From Myxococcales bacterium (GTDB lineage Bacteria > Myxococcota_A > Polyangia > Polyangiales > Polyangiaceae), in NCBI GenBank assembly GCA_016794345.1, contig JAEUKE010000129.1, positions 27,484 to 91,483 of the forward strand: a DNA stretch of 64,000 nucleotides, in the 5' to 3' direction. The notes under the pieces were generated by a model, which saw nothing but the letters and a program-made list of their open reading frames with translations, was not told the DNA's origin and did not search any database. The position numbers were made by a program, and so were the translations under genes. Positions 16,702-23,881 of the stretch are shown here, in pieces. Every line of letters starts with the position of its first letter. The first letter of the stretch is position 1.

Positions 16702-17685
16702 TCACTTCCCACGCGCGGCCGGGACGGGGACCATGGGCATCTCGGCGTCGGGCTGAGGGTCCGCCCAGGCCGGGAGGCGCTCCTCGGCGGTGAACCAATC
16801 CTTGAGGGTGACCCGACCTCCGAGCGTGGGGCCGGGGAAGCGCCCGGTGCTCCGGCGCGCCTCGAGCAGCTCGTCTTTCTCGCGGAAACGCTCCACCGCC
16901 CAGTGTGCCAGCGCGTCTTCCTCCGTTGGGAGGGACGCGGCGTCGAAGCGACGCACGTGGAGATCCAACCGGCGCACGTCCCCCGCGAAGCAGGCGAACA
17001 GGCTCGGCGGCGGAGACGAGTCGTAGCCGATCGTCACGTCGTAGACGGCGTCGAGGTGGTCGCGGAGGCCGCTCATCGTGAAGACGAACCCCTTCGTGCG
17101 AGGGACCAACGTGTGCCTGGGGACGTATTGGCCCCGTTCCTTCGCAAACGCCTGCGCGTCGGCGAGCTTCTTCGGCGTGAGCCGGGTGCCTTCGAGGAAC
17201 GAGACGAGGAACAGCGGGATCGACTCGGCCTTGTACTTGCGGAAGAGCCTGTCGATGTTGCTGCGGTCCTTCAGCCAGTCCCTATCGAGGAAGATGCAGT
17301 CGAGCAGCCACATGCCGACGCCGGGGCCCGGCACGTATTGGACCGCGCGCTTGACGAACCACTTCAGGTCGCCGAGCCGACGCGCGCGCCACCCGAGGCA
17401 GAGCAGAAGCAACACATCTGTCATGCTCTGGTGGTTGGCCAGCACCAGCGCGTTCTCTCGAGGGAGGATGGCGTCGCCGGTGACGCGCACCTCGATCTTG
17501 TTCTGGCGCTCGGCCATGAGCACCCACATCCCCCAGATCGATCGCGCGCACCACCGGTTGATCCGGCGCACAGCGCGGCGCGACAGCGGGAGGAGGAGGA
17601 AGCTCGTCGCCTGCACGAGGTTGAGGACGACGATGAGGTAGGCGAACGAGAGCGCGCCGACGATGATGCGGAGGACGCGAGCCAT
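16702..17685 (-). CDS. lysophospholipid acyltransferase-like protein (PlsC family)
   Basis: A 327-residue membrane acyltransferase. An N-terminal TM segment (about 5-35) precedes the catalytic NHQSMTD (NHx4D motif) and the acceptor-binding FLEGTRLTPKK, a variant of FPEGTR with Leu for Pro. Further blocks (VPRTKGF, YDVTIGY) match the AGPAT/LPLAT superfamily. These enzymes add acyl chains from acyl-CoA or acyl-ACP to lysophospholipids at the inner membrane. ATG 17685 (MARVLRI) is preferred to the ATG 18 bases upstream because it begins the TM helix directly. A second, distinct family member lies at 46612-47634. A perfect hairpin (17746-17772) separates it from the lipoprotein gene upstream. Confidence 0.85.
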   Translation of the reverse strand: MARVLRIIVGALSFAYLIVVLNLVQATSFLLLPLSRRAVRRINRWCARSIWGMWVLMAERQNKIEVRVTGDAILPRENALVLANHQSMTDVLLLLCLGWRARRLGDLKWFVKRAVQYVPGPGVGMWLLDCIFLDRDWLKDRSNIDRLFRKYKAESIPLFLVSFLEGTRLTPKKLADAQAFAKERGQYVPRHTLVPRTKGFVFTMSGLRDHLDAVYDVTIGYDSSPPPSLFACFAGDVRRLDLHVRRFDAASLPTEEDALAHWAVERFREKDELLEARRSTGRFPGPTLGGRVTLKDWFTAEERLPAWADPQPDAEMPMVPVPAARGK

Positions 17686-17745
17686 CGGCCGCGGGCCTAC
17701 CACGACGCTCCTCGGGCATCACCCCCACCCCCCCTGGTCACGCAC

Positions 17746-17772
17746 ACGTCACGACGCGGAGCGTCGTGACGT
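17746..17772. terminator. perfect 12-bp inverted repeat, hairpin
   Basis: ACGTCACGACGC, loop GGA, GCGTCGTGACGT: a perfect 12-bp stem with a 3-base loop, starting 6 bases past the stop of the small lipoprotein gene (stop at 17778, minus strand) and upstream of the acyltransferase. On the minus strand it is followed by GTGTGCGTGACC and not by a T-run, so it could be a Rho-independent-like terminator in a GC-rich genome, an mRNA-stabilising hairpin or a protein-binding palindrome. Confidence 0.6.
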
Positions 17773-17777
17773 TCCGG

Positions 17778-18422
17778 CTACTTGTAGGGGGTGCAGTTCG
17801 CGTTCGGCTTGAGCGTCGGCGATTTCTGCTCGAGCTCCGCGAGGAGGGCCGTGAGCGCCGCCGAGCGGAGCTGCCCGACATCCGCCGCGTTGTCCTTCTT
17901 GCCGCCCTCCATCGAGAGCTTCTGGTTGAGATCGAAGAGCGGGCAGTTGCCGTTCTTCGTGACGCCGGTCATGCCGAGCTTCACGGTGAAGCCCTTCTTG
18001 TCGCTCGCGAGCGGCTCGGCGGTCAGCGTCGCGATGACGAGCCGCGGCGCCTTGATGCCCTTGTCGGTCAACGCGAGCTTGGAGCTCTTCTTGATGATCT
18101 CGCGTGCTTCCTTCTCCATCGCCCTCTTGGAGGCGTCGTCGAGCTCCTTGCCCTTGATGGTGAGCTCGAGCACGAGGGCGCTCTCGTCCTTGGGTGCCTC
18201 GGCCTCTTTCTGCTCGGTAGCCGGCGTCGCTGTCGACGCGGGCGCTGTACCGCTCGTCCCGCTCGCCGCCTCGGAGGTGCCGCTCTCGTTCGAGGGCTCG
18301 GCGGATGCGGGCGCGCCCGTGCTCTCCGTCGGGGGCGCGTCGTCGTTCGTGGCGGGCTTGGCGGAAGCGCAGCCTGCGCCGAGGAGAAGGAGGAGCCCGC
18401 CGAGCAGGCGCTGGTTCGTCAT
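17778..18422 (-). CDS. hypothetical lipoprotein
   Basis: Predicted 214-residue lipoprotein: signal LLLLLGAGC (lipid Cys about 18), then a long low-complexity Ala/Ser/Thr/Glu spacer (about 20-80) and a compact alpha/beta domain (about 85-214) with LVLELTIKGKELDDASKRA, a Lys-rich helix and two Cys (in NGNCPLFDL and NANCTPYK) that could form a disulfide. No family was recognised. It follows the LNS2-like lipoprotein on the same strand after about 120 bases that hold no convincing gene. A strong hairpin lies just past its stop. Confidence 0.7.
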   Translation of the reverse strand: MTNQRLLGGLLLLLGAGCASAKPATNDDAPPTESTGAPASAEPSNESGTSEAASGTSGTAPASTATPATEQKEAEAPKDESALVLELTIKGKELDDASKRAMEKEAREIIKKSSKLALTDKGIKAPRLVIATLTAEPLASDKKGFTVKLGMTGVTKNGNCPLFDLNQKLSMEGGKKDNAADVGQLRSAALTALLAELEQKSPTLKPNANCTPYK

Positions 18423-18541
18423 GAGCGGATGGTAGCCTCCACCGTCAGCTCCCGTACACCGCGTCGCGCACGTCGCTCGTTCGGCTGCTCACCGAGCTCT
18501 GCAGCGCTTCGATGATCCGATGACCAGGGTGTCGCGCGGGC

Positions 18542-19681
18542 TCACCGGAGGATGTCTCCGGTTCTGCCCACGTGAGCGTCGTACCCGGAGAGGGCCTGGG
18601 AGGGCGCGTGGCCGTCACAGGCCTCACCGCCGTGCGGGCCGAGGATGAAGGTCTTCTTTGGGTCGATGCCCGCCTTCGCATAGGCGCACACGTCGGTGGG
18701 GGCATTTCCGTAAGCGAGCTTCAGGTCGAGGCCGGCGCTCGCGAGCTCGGTCAACGCCGCCTCCTTGTAGGTGCCGACGCCTCCGGGGGTCGGCCGGGCC
18801 TCTTCGAGCCGCTTCGTCGTGCGGACGAAGCCCCCGGGGAAGCCGTTGCTCTCGAGCCACCTCCGCGTCGTGGGCCCGAGGAAGTAGGGCCTGCCCGTCA
18901 GGTAGACGACCAAGAGGTGGCTGTCGGCGAGCTCGTTCGCGACATCGCGGCCGTTCGGGCGGGCTTCGGGCACCTTGCCCTCGACGAGCTCGTCGAACAG
19001 CTCCTGGTCGCTGGTCGTGAGGGTCGCGTCGACGTCGAAGACGACGGCCGGGGTCTTCGGGCTCACCGCGAAGAGGTTGCCCTCGGCGCGGCTGCCGTCA
19101 CCCCGAACGACGAGCTGGAACGCGTACACGCCCGGCGAGACGGTCAGCGTCTCGGGGACCGAGATGCTGACCCAACCGTCATCGTTCGTGAACCCCGTGC
19201 CCACACTCAGCCAGGCGCAGGACCTGTCACGGATGAAGAGCGAGATCTCCTCGTCCTCCAGATCTTTGCCGCCTTTGCCGTAGGTGAACTTGCCCTCGAT
19301 GGTCGGGGCGGCGCCTGCGCGCACGACCACGTCGGAGGCGGCGTGCCGCGGTGACCCTTGGGAGTGCACGAAGAGGCGCGTGCGCTTGTGGCTGTATTGC
19401 CCCGTCGGGGTGAAGCTCGGGTCTTCCTTGGGGCAGGTGTCGCGGACCAACGAGGGCGCGCCGGGCGCGCTCGGCGCGGGGGAGGCGACGCTCGGCGCGG
19501 TGGTCGACGTCGCGGGGACTTTCGCGCTCGGGAGCGGCGCCGCGACACCCGTCGCCGACACCGCCGGCGGCGATGACGACGCGGGTGAGGCAGTCGCGGT
19601 TCGGCCTGTCGCTTCCGTCGGGCTCCCGCAGCCCAGGCCGACGAAGACGAGGAGGGCGGCGGATGCCGGCCGATCCGTCAT
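18542..19681 (-). CDS. LNS2/lipin-like (HAD-superfamily) lipoprotein
   Basis: Predicted 379-residue lipoprotein: signal LLVFVGLGC (lipid Cys about 18), a Thr/Ala/Pro-rich spacer to about 80, a beta-rich domain (about 100-200), and a C-terminal LNS2-type HAD domain (about 205-370). The HAD nucleophile motif is VFDVDATLTTSD, motif II is VVYLTGRPYF, and later FILGPHGG. LNS2 domains occur in lipins (phosphatidate phosphatases) and phosphatidylinositol-transfer proteins; the DxDxT core is present, so phosphatase activity on a lipid or phospho-substrate is plausible. ATG 19681 overlaps the glycosyltransferase stop (ATGA, 19678-19681), giving a coupled pair. Its cell-surface position is unusual for this mainly intracellular fold. 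Confidence 0.82.
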   Translation of the reverse strand: MTDRPASAALLVFVGLGCGSPTEATGRTATASPASSSPPAVSATGVAAPLPSAKVPATSTTAPSVASPAPSAPGAPSLVRDTCPKEDPSFTPTGQYSHKRTRLFVHSQGSPRHAASDVVVRAGAAPTIEGKFTYGKGGKDLEDEEISLFIRDRSCAWLSVGTGFTNDDGWVSISVPETLTVSPGVYAFQLVVRGDGSRAEGNLFAVSPKTPAVVFDVDATLTTSDQELFDELVEGKVPEARPNGRDVANELADSHLLVVYLTGRPYFLGPTTRRWLESNGFPGGFVRTTKRLEEARPTPGGVGTYKEAALTELASAGLDLKLAYGNAPTDVCAYAKAGIDPKKTFILGPHGGEACDGHAPSQALSGYDAHVGRTGDILR

Positions 19682-22185
19682 TCGTCGTTCCTGGTCGAGC
19701 CCGAGATCGTGGCCGACGACGAGGTCTCGCCGGAGCCCGCGGTCTCGGCAGCGGACTCCGAGGCGGACGCCGACTCGCCCTCGCCGTCGCCCTCCTCGGT
19801 CTCCTTCGTCGCGGCCTCGTTGTAGCTCCGGGGCCGGTACTCGCGCGAGACGCCGTTGTTCTTGTCGCCGTTCAGGAGCGTGTCGTAGACGAGCCAGGCG
19901 AGCCACGAGCGCTCGTGTTTGGCCTCGAGCTCGCGCAGCTCCGCCTCGTGCTCCTTCAGCTTGCCGTGGTCCCAGAGGCACTGCAGCGCGAGCGAGATGA
20001 GGCTCTTGTCGTTGGGCCCTTTCTCGAACCCCGTCTTGTAGTGCTCCCAGGCTTCGTCCGGGCGGCCCATCCGGCAGAGCGTATCGCCGGTGTAGATGTG
20101 GGCCATGGCCCAATCGGGCGCGAGCTTGCGGGCGATGTGGCTCTCGCCGAGGCGCACCTCCCACATCTGCCTCGCGCCGGCCATGACGCTGTAGTTGAGG
20201 TGCGCCTTGGCGCTGTTGGGGACCGCGTTCTTCGTCGCCTCCCAGAACACGAGGTCGTCCCGGTAGTCCATCGCGTGGAGGTACGCGCGCACGGTCTGGA
20301 AACCGAGGAAGGCGGCGGGGACGGTCCACGCCAGCTTGGCGACGAGCGGCCAGCGCGCCCGGCGGAGCCGCTCGTAGGCGAGGATCAGCAAGGGCCCGAT
20401 GACGAGCGTCGTGCCGATGACGGGGAAGTACCAGAGCCGCTCCGCGCGCACGGTCGGCAACAGCACGTACATGTTCGAGTGCGGGAAGTAGCTGACGACC
20501 AACCACACGAGGCCGACGGCGATCATCGGAAGGTGCGGCTCGTAGTAGCCCCGGCGGCGGGGCCTCCACAGCCCTTCGGTCGCGGCGCCGAACGCGACGG
20601 AGCCGAGCGCCGCATAGACGAACGCGTCCCGCAGCCATTCGAGCGGGATGAAGATGTTGTGCTCCGGATCGTCGTCGACGATGTCCTTGTTCACCTCGCC
20701 GGGGCCGATGCCGAGCATCTTGTGGGTGAGCCAGGCAGCGAAGAGGATGAGGCAAGCCTCGAAGACGGCGCGGCCCACGTCGCGCAAGAGCGGGCGCGCG
20801 GTGCGGCGGGCGAGCCAGCGCCAGAGCGGGCCGACGTAAGGCGGCGGCTCCGTCTGGGGGGCCGTCGCCGGCTGCTTGCGCTCCCGGAGGAGGCACACGA
20901 TCCACAGGCCTAGCGCGGCGCCGGGCGGGCACGCGAAGAGGAGCCACCCGAGCACGCTCTCGGGGAACCACTGGGTCTCGGGGATGGGCTCCTGCGGAAA
21001 GGAGTAGTCGCCGGAGAGCGTCCACGGAAAGACGACCTGCCAGAGCCCACGCGCATAGACGCGGAGCGCGCCCGCCACGCGCAGATCGACCGGTGCGTCG
21101 ACGAGCGGGTTGTTCAGCGGGTCCTTCGGGAGTGGCGCCTGGTGGAACCAGAGCAGGAAATCGTGCGCTGCCTGTTTGCCGAGGTTGTAGCCGGGCTCGA
21201 GCGGGTCGGAGAGCTCGCCCGGGAGCGGCGAGGGGAACCAGCGCTTGCGCAGCTCCGTGTAGAGCACGAATGCCGACAGGCAGCCGACGAGCGCGAGCAC
21301 ACCGCGGACGAGGCGGGCGGGGCGCTCGGGGTGGAGGAGCGGCGCGAAGAGCACCGCCGCGACGGGCACGAGCGGCACACACACGATCGCGCTCTCCTTC
21401 GAGAACAACCCGAGGAGCACGGCGAGGAAGACCGCGAAGGGCATGGCGTGCGCTCGCATCGTGAGCGCGAGCAAGCTGCAGATCGCGCCGAGCCCGCCGA
21501 GCACGTCGGCGATGCCCACGACGCCGGAGACGGCCTCGGTGAGGATCGCGGCGAACGTGAAGGTGAGGCCGGTCACCCAGCCGATGGCCTTCGACCGCGA
21601 CAGCCGGAACGCGAGCGCGGTGAAGCACGCGCCACAGAGCGCATGGAAGAACAGGTTGTAGAGGTGCTGGAACCAGGAGCGCCGCGCCACCTCCGTGAGC
21701 TTCGGGACGGGCTCGGGCGCGTGCGCGTCGGCGAGGAGCTTCGTGAGCCACTCGGGCCCGCTCTCGTCCATCACTCGCTGCGTGCGCTCGCCTACCTCGA
21801 CGAGGCCGCGCCACAGGTAGTTCGGGACCGGCCGGTACGAGCCGATGCTGGCGTTGGCCGGCAGCCCCCAGAAGTCACGGTAGATGGCGTCTTCGTAGCG
21901 GAAGCCGACCTGGTTGACGTAAGGGTTCGCGAGCAGCGCCTCTTGCTCGTCGAAGATGTAGTTCGTCGTCGGGCAACGCGTGTACACCGTCGCCACGAGC
22001 AGGAGCAGGGGCCAGAAGGCGACCCAGACGGTGGGGACGCGCTCGCGGAAGTACGACGCGAACCACCGGCCGATGGACGCGAAGAAGCGACCGACGGGCC
22101 CGAAGAGCCAGCGCGCCTTGCTCCAGGCGTCGCGCAGCCGCGGCGACCGGTGCGGGATCTCGGGTGTCGTGCCGCTGGAAGTCAC
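19678..22185 (-). CDS. TMTC-like multi-TM glycosyltransferase with C-terminal TPRs
   Basis: An 835-residue multi-pass membrane protein. The N-terminal loop carries FDEQEALLANPYV, RDFWGLP and SYRPVPNYLW; further in come LTEAVSGVVGIADVLGGL, FSKESA, and the DUF1736-like PWTLSGDYSFPQEP. Together these match, in order, the signature blocks of animal TMTC proteins (GT-C fold protein O-mannosyltransferases). About ten TM helices span 50-620, and TPR-like repeats occupy about 680-790, again as in TMTC. A Ser/Glu/Ala-rich tail ends the protein. Known TMTCs mannosylate proteins from a lipid-linked donor; the acceptor here is unknown. It is coupled to the LNS2-like lipoprotein downstream and starts 2 bases past the SDR gene stop. 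Confidence 0.82.
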   Translation of the reverse strand: MTSSGTTPEIPHRSPRLRDAWSKARWLFGPVGRFFASIGRWFASYFRERVPTVWVAFWPLLLLVATVYTRCPTTNYIFDEQEALLANPYVNQVGFRYEDAIYRDFWGLPANASIGSYRPVPNYLWRGLVEVGERTQRVMDESGPEWLTKLLADAHAPEPVPKLTEVARRSWFQHLYNLFFHALCGACFTALAFRLSRSKAIGWVTGLTFTFAAILTEAVSGVVGIADVLGGLGAICSLLALTMRAHAMPFAVFLAVLLGLFSKESAIVCVPLVPVAAVLFAPLLHPERPARLVRGVLALVGCLSAFVLYTELRKRWFPSPLPGELSDPLEPGYNLGKQAAHDFLLWFHQAPLPKDPLNNPLVDAPVDLRVAGALRVYARGLWQVVFPWTLSGDYSFPQEPIPETQWFPESVLGWLLFACPPGAALGLWIVCLLRERKQPATAPQTEPPPYVGPLWRWLARRTARPLLRDVGRAVFEACLILFAAWLTHKMLGIGPGEVNKDIVDDDPEHNIFIPLEWLRDAFVYAALGSVAFGAATEGLWRPRRRGYYEPHLPMIAVGLVWLVVSYFPHSNMYVLLPTVRAERLWYFPVIGTTLVIGPLLILAYERLRRARWPLVAKLAWTVPAAFLGFQTVRAYLHAMDYRDDLVFWEATKNAVPNSAKAHLNYSVMAGARQMWEVRLGESHIARKLAPDWAMAHIYTGDTLCRMGRPDEAWEHYKTGFEKGPNDKSLISLALQCLWDHGKLKEHEAELRELEAKHERSWLAWLVYDTLLNGDKNNGVSREYRPRSYNEAATKETEEGDGEGESASASESAAETAGSGETSSSATISGSTRNDE

Positions 22186-22186
22186 G

Positions 22187-23005
22187 TCACGATTGGGTCG
22201 TAGGCTCGGGGATCGGCCAGATGTCGCCCCAGAGCGGCTGGCCTCCGTCGACTCCCCAGACCTGCCCGGTGACGAAGTCGTTCGCGAAGCTCGCGAGGAA
22301 CACGATCACGCGCGAGACCTCCACCGGGGTGCCCAGGCGCTTCATCGGCGTCGCGCGTCGCGTGATCTCGAGCAGATCCTCCCCGTATTGCGCGGTCCCG
22401 CTCGAGCGGATGTTGTTCCCGGGCGCGACGGCGTTCACCCGGATCCCGTGCGCGGCCCACTCGACCGCGAGGCTCTTCGTCAGGTTCTCCACGCCCGCGC
22501 GCGCGGCGCCGGTGTGGCTCATGCCGGGGAACCCTCGCACGACCATGGCCGTCACGTTCACGATGCGGCCGCGCTTCTGCGGGATCATGGCGCGCGTCGC
22601 GACCTCGCGCGTCACGTAGAAGGTGCCGTTCAGGTTGTTGCGGATGACGGCCTCCCAGCCGCGCGGCGACATGCCCTCGGCGGAGCTCGGGAACTGGCCG
22701 CCCGCGTTGTTGACGAGGACGTCGATCTGCCCGAAGCGGTCGAGCACTTGCGAGACGAAGGCCGTGACCGCCTCGGGCTCGCGGATGTCACACGTGCCGC
22801 CGAGGATGCGATCCGCGACGACACCCTCTTTCTTCAGCGCGTCGACCGCGGCCTCGATCTTCTCGGGCTTGCGGCCGCAGATCGCCACCGAGGCCCCGAG
22901 GGACGCGAGCTCGCGCGCGGTCTCGAGACCGATGCCGCTGCCACCACCGGTGACCACGGCGACGCGCCCATCGAACAGGCCTTCGCGGAAAATCGACGGT
23001 TCCAC
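22187..23005 (-). CDS. SDR-family enoyl-CoA reductase-like protein (PECR-like)
   Basis: A 272-residue short-chain dehydrogenase/reductase. Rossmann motif VTGGGSGIGLE (about 17-27) and NNAG (about 98) are intact and predict NADP(H) binding. The segment GMSHTGAARAGVENLTKSLA follows peroxisomal trans-2-enoyl-CoA reductase (PECR) rather than classical SDRs: the usual YxxxK is replaced by HxxxR. The Tyr that follows AARAGV in PECR is Glu here, so the mechanism is uncertain. A role in fatty acyl-CoA metabolism is likely by family. ATG 23005 is the natural start. It lies 2 bases upstream of the TMTC-like gene's start and may be co-transcribed with it. Confidence 0.85.
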   Translation of the reverse strand: MEPSIFREGLFDGRVAVVTGGGSGIGLETARELASLGASVAICGRKPEKIEAAVDALKKEGVVADRILGGTCDIREPEAVTAFVSQVLDRFGQIDVLVNNAGGQFPSSAEGMSPRGWEAVIRNNLNGTFYVTREVATRAMIPQKRGRIVNVTAMVVRGFPGMSHTGAARAGVENLTKSLAVEWAAHGIRVNAVAPGNNIRSSGTAQYGEDLLEITRRATPMKRLGTPVEVSRVIVFLASFANDFVTGQVWGVDGGQPLWGDIWPIPEPTTQS

Positions 23006-23124
23006 TGGCCGTATCCGTACAACGCTAGCGGCACCGGTTCAAAGCCGAAGGTGACTCGCCGACCTCGTCGTTTGGGTGGAAACGCGGTTTCCGCCCGACT
23101 GGCGCCGGAGTAGCGCGAACCGCG

Positions 23125-23838
23125 ATGCCCTGGGTCCGTGCAAAGCTCCGTGAGCAGCTGGTCTACGCGAAAGCCGACGAGTCCGGCAGGTTGGTGGAAA
23201 ACGGCGGGCGGGTGGAGATCCGCTACAAGCCGAAGGACGGCCGCCTCTACCACGCGGGCGTGAAGAACCTCGCCGTGGTCGACGGGGCGGTCTTGCCCGA
23301 AGAGACGTGTGACCCGGCTGCCGAGGCCCCGCCCGCCAAGCCGGCGGCGGGCGCACGCGCGTCGGGCGGGAGCCGCACGGCCTCGCGCGCCTCGAGCGCA
23401 GCCGCGCACGTGGAGACGCCTCCACGCGACGGCGAGACGGTCGTCTACACCGACGGCGCGTGCACCGGGAACCCTGGCCCGGCCGGGCTCGGCGTGGTCG
23501 TCCTCGGCCGGGAGGCGCGGACCGAGCTCTCGGAGTACCTCGGCCACGGCACCAACAACATCGCCGAGCTGACCGCCATCCTCCGCGGGGTGGAGCTCAC
23601 GGACGGTCCCGTGGTGATCCACACCGACAGCAAATACGCGATCGGCGTCCTCACCAAGGGCTGGAAGGCCAAGGCCAACACCGAGCTCATCCAACAGATC
23701 CGCGCGGCGCTCGCCAAGCGAGGGCAGGTGCGGATCGTCTACGTGCCCGGGCACAGCGGGATACCGCTGAACGAGCGTGCTGATGAGCTGGCGCGGCGCG
23801 CGATCTCGAGCAGGCACACGAGGACGGAGCGGGTATAG
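23125..23838 (+). CDS. rnhA: ribonuclease HI with extra N-terminal domain
   Basis: A 237-residue protein with a C-terminal RNase HI domain (about 103-230). The catalytic set is complete: Asp110 (YTDGACTGNPGP), Glu148 (NIAEL), Asp168 (HTDSKYAI) and Asp220, with His210 (GHSGI). It should cut RNA in RNA-DNA hybrids. Residues 1-60 (VENGGRVEIRYKPKDGRLYH) form an unassigned basic beta-rich domain, joined by an Ala/Ser linker (about 65-98); it is not the Cys-containing hybrid-binding domain of eukaryotic RNase H1 as far as can be seen. ATG 23125 follows a 119-base gap from the divergent SDR gene. Confidence 0.92.
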   Translation: MPWVRAKLREQLVYAKADESGRLVENGGRVEIRYKPKDGRLYHAGVKNLAVVDGAVLPEETCDPAAEAPPAKPAAGARASGGSRTASRASSAAAHVETPPRDGETVVYTDGACTGNPGPAGLGVVVLGREARTELSEYLGHGTNNIAELTAILRGVELTDGPVVIHTDSKYAIGVLTKGWKAKANTELIQQIRAALAKRGQVRIVYVPGHSGIPLNERADELARRAISSRHTRTERV

Positions 23839-23881
23839 CCTCGGAGCCGAGACCGACACGAAACACGAGGACCGAAAAGCG

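Noticed and set aside
18445..18540. Minus-strand tail reading EPARHPGHRIIEALQSS between two lipoprotein genes
   Set aside because: Plausible-looking helix but no start, no homology recalled and under 35 codons; not enough for a gene or pseudogene call.
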